From positions 1-64,000 of the forward strand of contig BNUU01000002.1 of assembly GCA_025997595.1 (NCBI GenBank): a stretch of DNA of 64,000 nucleotides, written 5' to 3'. The stretch is from Spirochaetia bacterium. Its GTDB lineage: Bacteria; Spirochaetota; Spirochaetia; Treponematales; Breznakiellaceae. Shown in pieces: positions 49,372 to 57,903 of this stretch. The notes beneath the pieces are model-generated. The model was not told where the DNA came from. It made no database searches and saw only the letters and a list, made by a program, of their open reading frames with translations. Position 1 is the stretch's first letter. Every line of letters begins with the position of its first letter. A program made the translations under genes and the position numbers.

Positions 49372-51030
49372 GTGACTAAACGGCAGCTTACTACCCTCAC
49401 GGTTTTGACAATCCTTGCCCTGGTTCTGGGGCTCCTCCTGAGCCGGCGGCTCTGGTTCCGGCTGGACCTGACGAAAAATAAGGCCTATACCATTTCGGCC
49501 ATTTCCCGGGACCTCCATACGGAGATTCCCGACCAGGTGCGGATCACCTATTATGTTTCGGATAAGCTGGCCGCCATCCACCCCATGCCCGGGGAGATTG
49601 AGGATCTGCTCCGGGAATACGCAGCCTATTCACGGGGGAAGATACGGCTCACCGTGAGGGATCCCGCAAAGGCCAACATGGTCCAGGAGATAGAAGGTTT
49701 AGGCTTACAGCCCCAGCAGATACAGACCGTGGAACAGGATCAGGCCAGCATCGCCACGGTGTATACCGGTATCGTCATCGAATACCTGGAACGGATGGAA
49801 GTCCTGCCGGTGGTGTTCTCCCTGGACACCCTGGAATACGACCTTACGTCCCGGATACGCGCCCTTCTAAGCGGGGAGGAGCGGCTCATCGGCGTCCTCC
49901 TGGGGGACGGCTACCGGCAATGGAACAACAACTATAACTATTTGAACCAGGCCCTGGTCCAGGCGGGCTACCGGGTCCGGCTCCTTTCGCCGGGGGAAGA
50001 AATTTCCGACGCCCTGCCGGGGCTCTTTGTCATAGGCGGTGTGGAGGACCTGGACGAATGGGCTTTGTACCGGATAGATCGGTATATCCAGGGGGGCGGC
50101 AAGGTCCTCTTTGCCCTGGACGCTGTCTATGTGGATACAGTGGGAAGTCTGGAGGCCCGTGTCATGATCGATCAGGGACTCCTCTCCATGGTGTCCTTTT
50201 ATGGCGCCACCATAAAGCCGGAACTTGTTCTGGACCGGTCCGCCCGTACCCTCCAGTATCAGACACAGCAGAACCCAAATGGACCGATACAGATAAAGAT
50301 TGTCCGCTATCCCCACTGGGTGGGGGTATTGGGGGAAAACGGCAATCGGGGGCATCCGGTAAGCGCCCGCTTTGCCGGGGCGGACCTTTTCTGGCCCAGC
50401 CACATTGAGCTCAATCCCCCTGAAGGGGTGGAGGCGGAGCCGCTCTTTACCACCACCGCCGAAGCCTGGGTCCAGAAGGAAAATTTCGCCACCAATCCCG
50501 ATATGGCCTATCTGATGGAGCGCGACGGCTCTGAATCACCGGGAAAAAAGAACCTGGCCGTCAGCCTTACGGGGAGCTTCCCCGGCTGGTTCAAGGGGGT
50601 GCCCAAGCCGGTACGGGAAGGCTCCGATGAGGAGCTGCCGGACCTGCCCCCGGAGGCCCGGCCTTCCCGGATCGTTGTTATCAGTGATTCGGATATGGTA
50701 ACGGACCTGCTGCAATATACACAGGGCCAGCATAACCTGGATTTTGTCCTCCAGGCCCTGGAATGGCTGGGGAATGATGGGGACCTTACGGGCATCCGCA
50801 GCCGTCAGTCCCAGACGGGCCGGTTGGATAAAATCATTGATGAGGCCCGGCGGGCCCAGGTGATGGGCTTTGCCCAGTTTCTCAATGTGATCCTCATCCC
50901 CCTGGCCGTCCTTGGCGCGGGACTCATCTTCGCCTGGAAACGAAGGGCCAGGGCAAACGCGGTTGATACGGCAAATGCGGCGGCCGGCGGGAAGCAAGGT
51001 TCAACGGAGGGTTCCGATAATGGTATATAA
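49372..51030 (+). CDS. GldG-family ABC-associated protein
   Basis: A 552-residue protein. An N-terminal helix (LTTLTVLTILALVLGLLLSRRL) is followed by RLDLTKNKAYTISAISRDLHTEI, the hallmark of Gldg/ABC_transp_aux proteins. A long periplasmic domain (DGYRQWNNNYNYLNQALVQAGYRVRLL, LFVIGGVEDLDEWALYRIDRYIQGGGKVLFALD) leads to a C-terminal helix (FLNVILIPLAVLGAGLIFAWKRR). It starts at GTG with GGAGG just upstream. The periplasmic part likely works with the ABC-2 transporter on an envelope substrate. Confidence 0.88.
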   Translation: MTKRQLTTLTVLTILALVLGLLLSRRLWFRLDLTKNKAYTISAISRDLHTEIPDQVRITYYVSDKLAAIHPMPGEIEDLLREYAAYSRGKIRLTVRDPAKANMVQEIEGLGLQPQQIQTVEQDQASIATVYTGIVIEYLERMEVLPVVFSLDTLEYDLTSRIRALLSGEERLIGVLLGDGYRQWNNNYNYLNQALVQAGYRVRLLSPGEEISDALPGLFVIGGVEDLDEWALYRIDRYIQGGGKVLFALDAVYVDTVGSLEARVMIDQGLLSMVSFYGATIKPELVLDRSARTLQYQTQQNPNGPIQIKIVRYPHWVGVLGENGNRGHPVSARFAGADLFWPSHIELNPPEGVEAEPLFTTTAEAWVQKENFATNPDMAYLMERDGSESPGKKNLAVSLTGSFPGWFKGVPKPVREGSDEELPDLPPEARPSRIVVISDSDMVTDLLQYTQGQHNLDFVLQALEWLGNDGDLTGIRSRQSQTGRLDKIIDEARRAQVMGFAQFLNVILIPLAVLGAGLIFAWKRRARANAVDTANAAAGGKQGSTEGSDNGI

Positions 51031-52039
51031 GCAAAAACTGTACCTGCTTTCCGGTATTGTGGGCTTCCTGACCATCATCTACGTCCTTACTATCGCCTTC
51101 GATCCCGAGCGGGTGGGGACCCGGACCGCCGCCTATACCTGGCTGGAAAGCAGATTCCGGGATCAGATCGACGCCCTGGAAATTTACGGCCCCCAGGGGG
51201 CTGTTAAGCTGGTACGAAAAAACGATGTCTGGTTTGTTGCTGCCGATGGAGCGGCGTCCATGCCCTCCCCGGCGGGAGCCGGCTCTTCAGCGTCCCCCGC
51301 AGAGTACCCGGCCCGGCAGGCCCGTATCGACGACCTCCTGGGCATTCTGACCCGCCGGGGCGCCTGGCCGGTACAGGCCTCTTCCCCAGCCGCACATGAA
51401 CGGCTGGGGCTTACGGAGGCCGCCGCTTCCCGCATAACGGTGCGGGGGGGCGCGGGGCTTCCCCTGCTGGATCTTCTGGCAGGAAACGGGGATATCACCG
51501 GAAGGGATATTTATCTGCGGAAGGCGGGGCAGAACGAAGTCCGCTCCGGTGAGGACAGGCTTTCGGGGTATATCGCGGGCAGCCGGAGTTCCTGGTATAA
51601 GCTCAGGCTTTTCCCCGAGAGCGAAGACGGCAGTTTGGATGTGGATATTGTTCAGCGCCTCACGGTTTATCCCCCAGAGGGGGAGCCGCCCCTGATCTTT
51701 ACCCGCGCCGGGGACCACTGGTCCATCGGCGGTGCGGAGTTTACGGAACCTGACAAGAATAAGGTGGATACCTATATCCGCTTTATCCTGAACATCGAAG
51801 GGGAGGATTTTGTCTCTGCGGAAGTCGCAGGCGCCGGCTTTAAAGAACCGGCTCTTGCCGGGGAGGGCCGGGTTGTTCTGGAATTGGGGGACGGCAGCAT
51901 CCGCAGTATCCGCATTGGTGAGGCGCAGGGGGAATCGAATCAGCGGCACGCAGCTGTGTCAGGATCCCCCTATGTCTACGCACTTGCGTCCTGGTCGGCG
52001 GACCGGATCTTCCGGGAAGCTTCCTCTTTTGAAAAGTGA
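51020..52039 (+). CDS. DUF4340-domain protein
   Basis: This 339-residue protein has one N-terminal helix (LYLLSGIVGFLTIIYVLTIAF) and a DUF4340-type extracytoplasmic part with repeated beta-rich units (ALEIYGPQGAVKLVRKNDVWFVAADG, LRKAGQNEVRSGEDRLSGYIAGSRSSWYKLRLF, IFTRAGDHWSIGG). DUF4340 proteins commonly follow gldG-like genes and their function is unknown. The start at 51020 is supported by GGAGGG. It overlaps the gldG-like gene by 11 bp; in-frame sequence upstream of it is inside that gene. Confidence 0.85.
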   Translation: MVYKQKLYLLSGIVGFLTIIYVLTIAFDPERVGTRTAAYTWLESRFRDQIDALEIYGPQGAVKLVRKNDVWFVAADGAASMPSPAGAGSSASPAEYPARQARIDDLLGILTRRGAWPVQASSPAAHERLGLTEAAASRITVRGGAGLPLLDLLAGNGDITGRDIYLRKAGQNEVRSGEDRLSGYIAGSRSSWYKLRLFPESEDGSLDVDIVQRLTVYPPEGEPPLIFTRAGDHWSIGGAEFTEPDKNKVDTYIRFILNIEGEDFVSAEVAGAGFKEPALAGEGRVVLELGDGSIRSIRIGEAQGESNQRHAAVSGSPYVYALASWSADRIFREASSFEK

Positions 52040-52048
52040 AGGATTTAT

Positions 52049-52185
52049 AACCACCAAGCCGTCCAGGGACCTCCCCCGCGCAAGCGGGTTCTTGGACACA
52101 AAGGGAAGAAAAAAGATAGATATACCTTTCCCTTCTTCCTTTGTGCCCTTCGTGTCCCGGAACCCCTGGGTTCCTTAGTGGTTAA
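52049..52185. repeat. Intergenic hairpin repeat with extra GC-rich module
   Basis: AACCACCAAGCCGTCCAGGGACC...TTGGACACAAAGGGAAG pairs with CTTCCTTTGTGCCCTTCGTGTCCC...TTCCTTAGTGGTTAA. It carries the CCCCGCGCAAGCGGG mini-hairpin seen in the copy at 33548. It separates two convergent genes. Confidence 0.65.
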
Positions 52186-52209
52186 TTATTCTTGCGGCGG
52201 GGTTGCTGA

Positions 52210-53583
52210 TTAACCCCGGTTTTTGCTGCGAATAAATTCCCGGTATTTTTCGGGATCGCTTTTGAAGGCCACGATAGGGGACACCGGATCGCTCTGAGCC
52301 TTTTTCAGGGCCTGGAAGGCTTCAAACTCAAGCCGTTTCGCGTCGATGAGCCGCCCTGCCCGTGAACTTAAGCCTACGCAGATATCGTACTGGGCCTTAC
52401 TCAATATCCGGTTGTGGAATTCTTTGGAATTCGCGAAGCCCTGATCCAGATCAATGTTGGGAAGAATGATCGAAATACCCCGTTCACCCTTTTCAAAAAT
52501 CAGATCCCGCAGGGTAAAGAAACTCACCGCCTCTGAGGCAAACTGGAGGTACAGGCTGTCGGCCGAGGAGGAGGAAGCGGTCAATTCCATGGCGATAAAA
52601 ACCAGGTCCTGTTCGTAGGAAGCGCAGCGGTGCAGTTCCGCCTCCAGCCGCTCGGCGGTATACTCCTCCCACCCGATATGGGTCCGGGGGGAGAAAAGTC
52701 CCTTGGGTTCCGCCGCCTGGACCGGGCCGATCTCTTGCATCTCCGGAGGGATTGCGGCTTCCGGGACAGGTTCCGGCGGTTCCGGTTGTTTCACCCGGAC
52801 GGAGGGGGCAGATTCAGGGATTTCCTCTGCAGCAGGTTCCGGCTGTTCGGATGGTTCTGCGGAGGGTTCATTGACGGAGGCCGTATCGGACAAATGCTCA
52901 TCGGTATCAAGGCTGTTTTCAAACCCCTTAAATTCGTTTTCCGAATTTTCAATATCCGTAAAATCATCCTCTGAAATTTCTTCTTCCCATTCACTTTCTT
53001 CCCGTCTCCCGGTTTTTGACACCCTGCCCCTATTTTTTACCAGCAGGGTTTCCAGAAGGAGGGTGAAAAAAGCCATGACCAGGGCGGCCAAAACCACAAA
53101 GAGTACCCGTTTGAGGATGTCGATGCAGTATTCATAGTCTATGTATCCGGTGACTACCTGAATACTTACATTCCGCTGCCCTTCGATCCGCAGGGGCATA
53201 TAATGGGGCGGGTTGGAGACGCCGAAGGGGTGGCTGAAACGGGGTGAATTGTTCACCATGGTGATTACGGTTCCCCGCTCCCGCTCAAAGGCGTATTCAC
53301 CGTTGGGACCGGAAATGATTACCCCCAGGATGGTCCGGGAATCCTTAATGGCATCGTCGATGGCCTGGATAAAGGGTTCATCCATAAAGCCCAAAACACC
53401 GGCGGCGGAGGCCCGGTCCGCCAAATTGGCGTATTCCTGTTCACCCGCAGCGAGGCGCTCATGGACGCTGTTATAGATCCTGTAGGCCCCATATGAAAGC
53501 GCCCCAATATAAACGATAATACAAACCGACGCTATCAGGTTTGTCAAAGCGTAAACTTTTCTACCCGGTTGTACTTTCCCCAT
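52210..53583 (-). CDS. Membrane protein with acidic linker and degenerate GGDEF-like C-terminal domain
   Basis: A 457-residue protein with transmembrane helices at about 11-33 and 160-180 enclosing a 125-residue extracytoplasmic sensor-like domain. A long acidic, Pro/Glu-rich linker (about 190-290) follows. The C-terminal domain of about 150 residues (EEYTAERLEAELHRCASYEQDLVFIAMEL, ISIILPNIDLDQGFANSKEFHNRIL, GLSSRAGRLIDAKRLEFEAFQALKKA) has the layout of a GGDEF fold, but no GG(D/E)EF motif is visible, so cyclase activity is unlikely. It may be a signalling or scaffolding protein. It diverges from the Memo-family gene. Confidence 0.7.
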   Translation of the reverse strand: MGKVQPGRKVYALTNLIASVCIIVYIGALSYGAYRIYNSVHERLAAGEQEYANLADRASAAGVLGFMDEPFIQAIDDAIKDSRTILGVIISGPNGEYAFERERGTVITMVNNSPRFSHPFGVSNPPHYMPLRIEGQRNVSIQVVTGYIDYEYCIDILKRVLFVVLAALVMAFFTLLLETLLVKNRGRVSKTGRREESEWEEEISEDDFTDIENSENEFKGFENSLDTDEHLSDTASVNEPSAEPSEQPEPAAEEIPESAPSVRVKQPEPPEPVPEAAIPPEMQEIGPVQAAEPKGLFSPRTHIGWEEYTAERLEAELHRCASYEQDLVFIAMELTASSSSADSLYLQFASEAVSFFTLRDLIFEKGERGISIILPNIDLDQGFANSKEFHNRILSKAQYDICVGLSSRAGRLIDAKRLEFEAFQALKKAQSDPVSPIVAFKSDPEKYREFIRSKNRG

Positions 53584-53630
53584 GGGATTATTATATATGT
53601 TTTTGTACAGTTATGCTAGGATAAATTTGC

Positions 53631-54491
53631 ATGAATTTAAGAGAAAGCGCCCTCCCGGCGGGCTGGTATCCCCGAAACCCCCATGACATATCCCGTTTTC
53701 TGGAGAAATTTCCGCAAAAATCCCCTGCGGCCGCGGCTGCCGCAATTGCCCCCCACGCGGGGTGGTTTTTTTCGGGGGCCATTGCCGCCGCCGCCGTCTC
53801 CAGCCTCGATCCGGACGCGGAAACGGTCCTTGTTTTAGGCGGACACCTGCCCGGCGGCTATTTACCCCTTTTTGCCGAAGAGGATGGGGCAAAAACCCCC
53901 CTGGGGAATATGATGATTGACGCTCCGCTCCGTGAATTATTGCAAAAAGACATCCCCCACCGGGAAGATTTGTACCGGGATAACACCGTGGAGGTTCTGC
54001 TCCCCATGGTACGTTTCTTTTTCCCGAAGGCCCGCCTCCTCTGGCTCAGGCTGCCCGCGGAGGAGGCATCCTTTGAAGCGGGCAGGATCATTGCCCGCTC
54101 CGCCTCCGCTCTGGGCCGTAAAGTTGTGGTTCTGGGCTCCACGGACCTTACCCATTACGGGGCCAACTACGGCTTTTCCCCCATGGGCTCAGGCGCTCCG
54201 GCCTTAAAATGGGTGCGGGAGCAGAACGACCGGGCCTTTATCGAAGCGGTGGAAAGGGGTAACCCGGGAGAGGTCCTTGAGCGGGCGGAAAGGGATAAAT
54301 CCGCCTGTTCCGTCGGGGCGGCGCTGGGTGCATTGGGCTTTGCCCAGGCCCGCGCCGCCGGGGCGGGGCCTGCCCGGCTCCTCGCTTACGGGACCAGCGT
54401 CGACGCCTTAAGGGAAGCGGAGGAGGGGGACGCGGAGGCTGTTGATTCTTTTGTGGGATATGCAGCGATGGTGATGGGTAATGGGCAGTAA
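53631..54491 (+). CDS. amrB: AmmeMemoRadiSam system protein B (Memo family)
   Basis: A 286-residue Memo-family protein with IAPHAGWFFSGAIAAAAV near the N-terminus, ETVLVLGGHLPGG, VEVLLPMVRFFFPKARLLWLRLP, VVVLGSTDLTHYGANYGFSP and a KSACSVGAALGALGFA segment. AmrB is normally encoded with AmrA and a radical SAM protein (AmrS). Neither is in the window, so the partners must lie elsewhere or be missing. Function is not firmly known. The start at 53631 fits the family length; AGGA lies upstream. Confidence 0.88.
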   Translation: MNLRESALPAGWYPRNPHDISRFLEKFPQKSPAAAAAAIAPHAGWFFSGAIAAAAVSSLDPDAETVLVLGGHLPGGYLPLFAEEDGAKTPLGNMMIDAPLRELLQKDIPHREDLYRDNTVEVLLPMVRFFFPKARLLWLRLPAEEASFEAGRIIARSASALGRKVVVLGSTDLTHYGANYGFSPMGSGAPALKWVREQNDRAFIEAVERGNPGEVLERAERDKSACSVGAALGALGFAQARAAGAGPARLLAYGTSVDALREAEEGDAEAVDSFVGYAAMVMGNGQ

Positions 54492-54513
54492 ACATACGGC
54501 CCTATCCTTCGGT

Positions 54514-56151
54514 TTATACATACCTTTTAAAACAGCCGTCAAAAATAAAATTGCCCCTTATCTGGTGTAAATGATGTATTCCGCAGAGTCCCTTTATAAA
54601 ATTCGGTTCAATGGATATAACTGGTTCTTCTTCATATTCGTTTAAGGTCAGTTTTTTTATCCTGCTTATTTGTAATCCCCTGCCGTAAATTCCCTGAATA
54701 TTTATCTGGCTTGGCCGGCAGTAACTGTTTTCAAATTTGAATATTGCGCCGCCGTTTCTTCCCTTTCGGCAGTCAATAAATACCGGGTTTAGTATATGGC
54801 TTTCAATGTTCTCCAGTTTCAGATTATCTATTTTATAAATATACAGCTCCGCATTATGATCAATAAAACCCCTGTTAAGAAAAAGCCACCTTTCTTTATT
54901 CTCGTCCTGAAAATAGGTAATATCCGCTATCTCTTCACCTTCAAATTTTGTTGAATACAGCTCCCATTTATTGGGAAAGTCAATGCACCGGTAAACTTCC
55001 AGGCGCCTGTTGCCGGAAGTTTCGGGTATTAAAAATAAGGCTCCGTCTTCTTCTATGATATTCGGGTAGGATAAATGATAATCAAAATCAAGAACATCCT
55101 CAACTTCACAAACAGTTCCGTTGACTATTTTTCCAACGGATATTTTTCCTCTTTTTGTTTTATAAGAATAATTTTCAAAGAACACATAGAGATCGTCCTT
55201 GTATGAATATAAAAACGGGTCCGCCCAGAATACATTTTTTGGCAGTTTTTGCGGTTTTATTTTATAAAGGGAAGATTCAAGGAATAATCCTTCGCCAAAA
55301 AAAATATTCCAGCAAAAAGTTCTAACCGGAAGGATGCGGTTAAAAATACTCCTGCATACATTAAGGTAAAATTTAAATAAATATATAAAGAGGTATTTCA
55401 TGGTTGGTTTTTCGTATAATTTATGGTAGTATGTTAACGGTTTTTTGGCATTAAGCTCCCTTGTTCTTAATACCTTATTGATATTTTTGAATAATAGGGC
55501 CACGGATGATTCTGACAGATTATTGGCGGTCCGGTAAAACGACCAGTGCAAATTATAATACGCCTTGTCTATTACCAGGCCGTTGCTGAGCAATGTTACT
55601 CCGCAGCAGGGCTCGTTATTAACAATCTCCCAAAAACCCGCAGGGCCTCCCCGGTATATTGCATTATCCGCACACCGGATATCCCAAACGCCATATTTTG
55701 AAGAATTTAAAATATCTCCCCGGATGGTGTTAAATTCATGGCGTAATATTATGTCCAAATCGTATTTTTTTATTTTATCGGCGTCATCCTTTGAAAAAAT
55801 ATCCAGGGACCCTTTTCTTGTCGGGCTGAGATACACGGTATCAATATCCGATATTTTATCCTTGATACTATTTTTATCCACGGTGTCTTTGGCTTTAAAT
55901 AATTTTGATTCAATTTTTAACTGTAAGGCAAAAATAATATTTGAAAGAACCTTTCCCGCGAAGATGTTTCTTTTTAATGTATCACCGAATGAATTTGCCC
56001 CTGTTCTTCCGTCTTTAATGAACAATGTTAACTCTAAACCGGGGTGGTTTAGAATTTCATTAATTATTCTGAATTCCCAATTCTTTAAACTTTCAATATC
56101 TCCGGTTAATATTCCGATTTTTAATTGGTTGCTGGCCGCCGGCTGTCCCAA
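54514..56151 (-). CDS. Formyltransferase-like / glycosyltransferase-associated beta-propeller protein
   Basis: A 545-residue protein. The first 240 residues resemble a formyl-transferase N-domain fold (LKIGILTGDIESLKNWEFRIINEIL, LDIILRHEFNTIRGDILNSSKYGVWDIRCADNAIYRGGPAGFWEIVNNEPCCGVTLL). From about 300 on there is a five-bladed-propeller-like region (VFWADPFLYSYKDDLYVFFENYSYKTKRGKISV, YHLSYPNIIEEDGALFLIPETSGNRRLEVYRC, GRNGGAIFKFENSYCRPSQ) like that of plant GINT1-type proteins. It is noticeably AT-rich and rich in Lys, Asn and Ile compared with its neighbours, a sign of transfer. Its position beside two Maf-type genes suggests a sugar-modifying role. Confidence 0.7.
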   Translation of the reverse strand: MGQPAASNQLKIGILTGDIESLKNWEFRIINEILNHPGLELTLFIKDGRTGANSFGDTLKRNIFAGKVLSNIIFALQLKIESKLFKAKDTVDKNSIKDKISDIDTVYLSPTRKGSLDIFSKDDADKIKKYDLDIILRHEFNTIRGDILNSSKYGVWDIRCADNAIYRGGPAGFWEIVNNEPCCGVTLLSNGLVIDKAYYNLHWSFYRTANNLSESSVALLFKNINKVLRTRELNAKKPLTYYHKLYEKPTMKYLFIYLFKFYLNVCRSIFNRILPVRTFCWNIFFGEGLFLESSLYKIKPQKLPKNVFWADPFLYSYKDDLYVFFENYSYKTKRGKISVGKIVNGTVCEVEDVLDFDYHLSYPNIIEEDGALFLIPETSGNRRLEVYRCIDFPNKWELYSTKFEGEEIADITYFQDENKERWLFLNRGFIDHNAELYIYKIDNLKLENIESHILNPVFIDCRKGRNGGAIFKFENSYCRPSQINIQGIYGRGLQISRIKKLTLNEYEEEPVISIEPNFIKGLCGIHHLHQIRGNFIFDGCFKRYV

Positions 56152-56199
56152 TTTTCAACCCCTTTGTTTATTTGATATTATTTTTTATGATCGACAATG

Positions 56200-57903
56200 T
56201 CAAGTAGTAATCCTGTCTATTTCATCCACACAATATTCCCTGACCCGCTCAATAATCTCCGCAGGCTTCTTCGCCGGATGTTCCGCCGGGGCAAGCCCGT
56301 TTTCGCGGCGGCGGATCGCTGCGGCCTGGGGGAGCAGGGTAGCGAGGATGAGCCGTTCGCCATCATCAAGGCTGCGCAGGTAGGTGTTAAGGTCGCTTTT
56401 CATGGGCCTTAAGCTGCGGATACCTTCCCGGTATTCGGCAAGGAAATCTCCGGAACTCATCCGGGCGGGACCTGAGGAGAATATCCTTAAATCCCGCCGC
56501 CCGGACTGTTCGGGGGGCCGCCGGACCGTGATGGGGGCGCCCATACCCGGTATGGGGTGAACTTCAGCGTTTACGGTGATGAGTTTTTCTTCCAGCCGTT
56601 CCCGGTAGCGGCGCAGGGTGGCCATCTCGTAGTACCAGGAGTTCTCATCCCCAAGCTTGGAGAGGGGGCTCCGGTAGAGGAAAGCCGAAAAGAGGGCTTC
56701 CATGGGGGCAAGGCGGTTCTGCTGCTTTTCAAAGAAGGGGAAGATATAGGCGCCCCGTGCATAGACCTGTCCCCGGGGATAGGAAAAATCCGCGCCGTAG
56801 AGATCGATCCGGTCGGCCCCAAGGCTTTCCGCCAGGGAAAGGGCCGCGTAGGTCACGTTGGCCCCGGAGGTGTCCACCTGGGGGATGGGCCGCCAAACCT
56901 GAGAAATATAATTGGTCAGGGGGTGGCCCCCGGAAAAGAACCGGGGACGGGCCGCCCTGGACGCTACCAGGGGGGGGCTTGCAAGGTCCAGGAACAGGGG
57001 GATATGGCCGGGCAGTCCCCACATAAAGTGATAGTAGCTGATATGCTGGCAATCGATGGAGATCACCGCATCCGGTTCCAGGCCCCGGTGCAAAAGGGCG
57101 GGCAGGCTGGTATCGGCGGCGATAAGATAGAGGGAAGATCGTTGCTCCGCCAGCAGGGGAAGCTGGGCATCCAGTGAAGGCCCCGCCGCAATTATTGCCG
57201 CGTGCCGCAATCCATTCCCCCCGCGCCGAATGGGGGGGACCGGGCCGTTCTGTTCCTCCGCCCGCTTAAGGTTGCGGATGATGTTGGAAAACCACCGGGT
57301 TCCGAAATAGGCCTGCACCGAGTAGTCCGCGGAAAGCCGGTCCAGGGCGTTCTGGATTGCCTCACCGGCCCGGTTAAAGGATCCCTGGGAAAATTCGGTC
57401 CGTGTCCGCAGGGGGAGTACCCGGATGCCCCCGGAAAGGGCGGGCTGGTAATTCTCAAGGATATACTGTTCCAGAAGTTCGGGCGGCGGGTCTACCAGCA
57501 GGTTCACCCGTGGGTCTCCAAAAAGGGTAACGTATTCCCGTGAGCACAGGAGCTCCGCCACCCCATTGATATCATATTCAATAATGAGAACCCTGCCGGT
57601 TTCCCGCCGTTCAAGGGCCGCTTCGATGGCGAAGGCCCCGCCCATTCCCAAAAAAATGAGAAATTCCTCGTCCTTAAGGGTTGAAACAAGCCGCTCTCCC
57701 TCCCGCCGCGGGTCCACCAGGGAATGGAGGGGATGGGCCGCCCCGTTTGCGTCCACTATTGCGGGAATAATTTTCCCCGAGCGGGATTCCAGAAGCCTAT
57801 ACCGGTTCAGGGTAGTCTCCGCCCCGGAAAGCCGGGAGCAAAGCTCAGGATCCGAAACCGAAAGGGCAAGAAGGTTTCGTTCAAAGGAAAATTTTTTATC
57901 CAT
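56200..57903 (-). CDS. Motility-associated factor glycosyltransferase (DUF115/Maf family)
   Basis: A 567-residue DUF115 protein. The central domain has YFGTRWFSNIIRNLKRAEEQ, HAAIIAAGPSLDAQLPLLAEQRSSLYLIAADTSLPALLHRGLEPDAVISIDCQHISYYHFMWG and YAALSLAESLGADRIDLYGADFSYPRGQVYARGAY, which are the family landmarks. In Campylobacter, Aeromonas and others Maf proteins attach nonulosonic-acid sugars to flagellin, so modification of the periplasmic flagellar filament is the likely role here. It overlaps the upstream paralogue by 8 bp. Confidence 0.85.
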   Translation of the reverse strand: MDKKFSFERNLLALSVSDPELCSRLSGAETTLNRYRLLESRSGKIIPAIVDANGAAHPLHSLVDPRREGERLVSTLKDEEFLIFLGMGGAFAIEAALERRETGRVLIIEYDINGVAELLCSREYVTLFGDPRVNLLVDPPPELLEQYILENYQPALSGGIRVLPLRTRTEFSQGSFNRAGEAIQNALDRLSADYSVQAYFGTRWFSNIIRNLKRAEEQNGPVPPIRRGGNGLRHAAIIAAGPSLDAQLPLLAEQRSSLYLIAADTSLPALLHRGLEPDAVISIDCQHISYYHFMWGLPGHIPLFLDLASPPLVASRAARPRFFSGGHPLTNYISQVWRPIPQVDTSGANVTYAALSLAESLGADRIDLYGADFSYPRGQVYARGAYIFPFFEKQQNRLAPMEALFSAFLYRSPLSKLGDENSWYYEMATLRRYRERLEEKLITVNAEVHPIPGMGAPITVRRPPEQSGRRDLRIFSSGPARMSSGDFLAEYREGIRSLRPMKSDLNTYLRSLDDGERLILATLLPQAAAIRRRENGLAPAEHPAKKPAEIIERVREYCVDEIDRITT

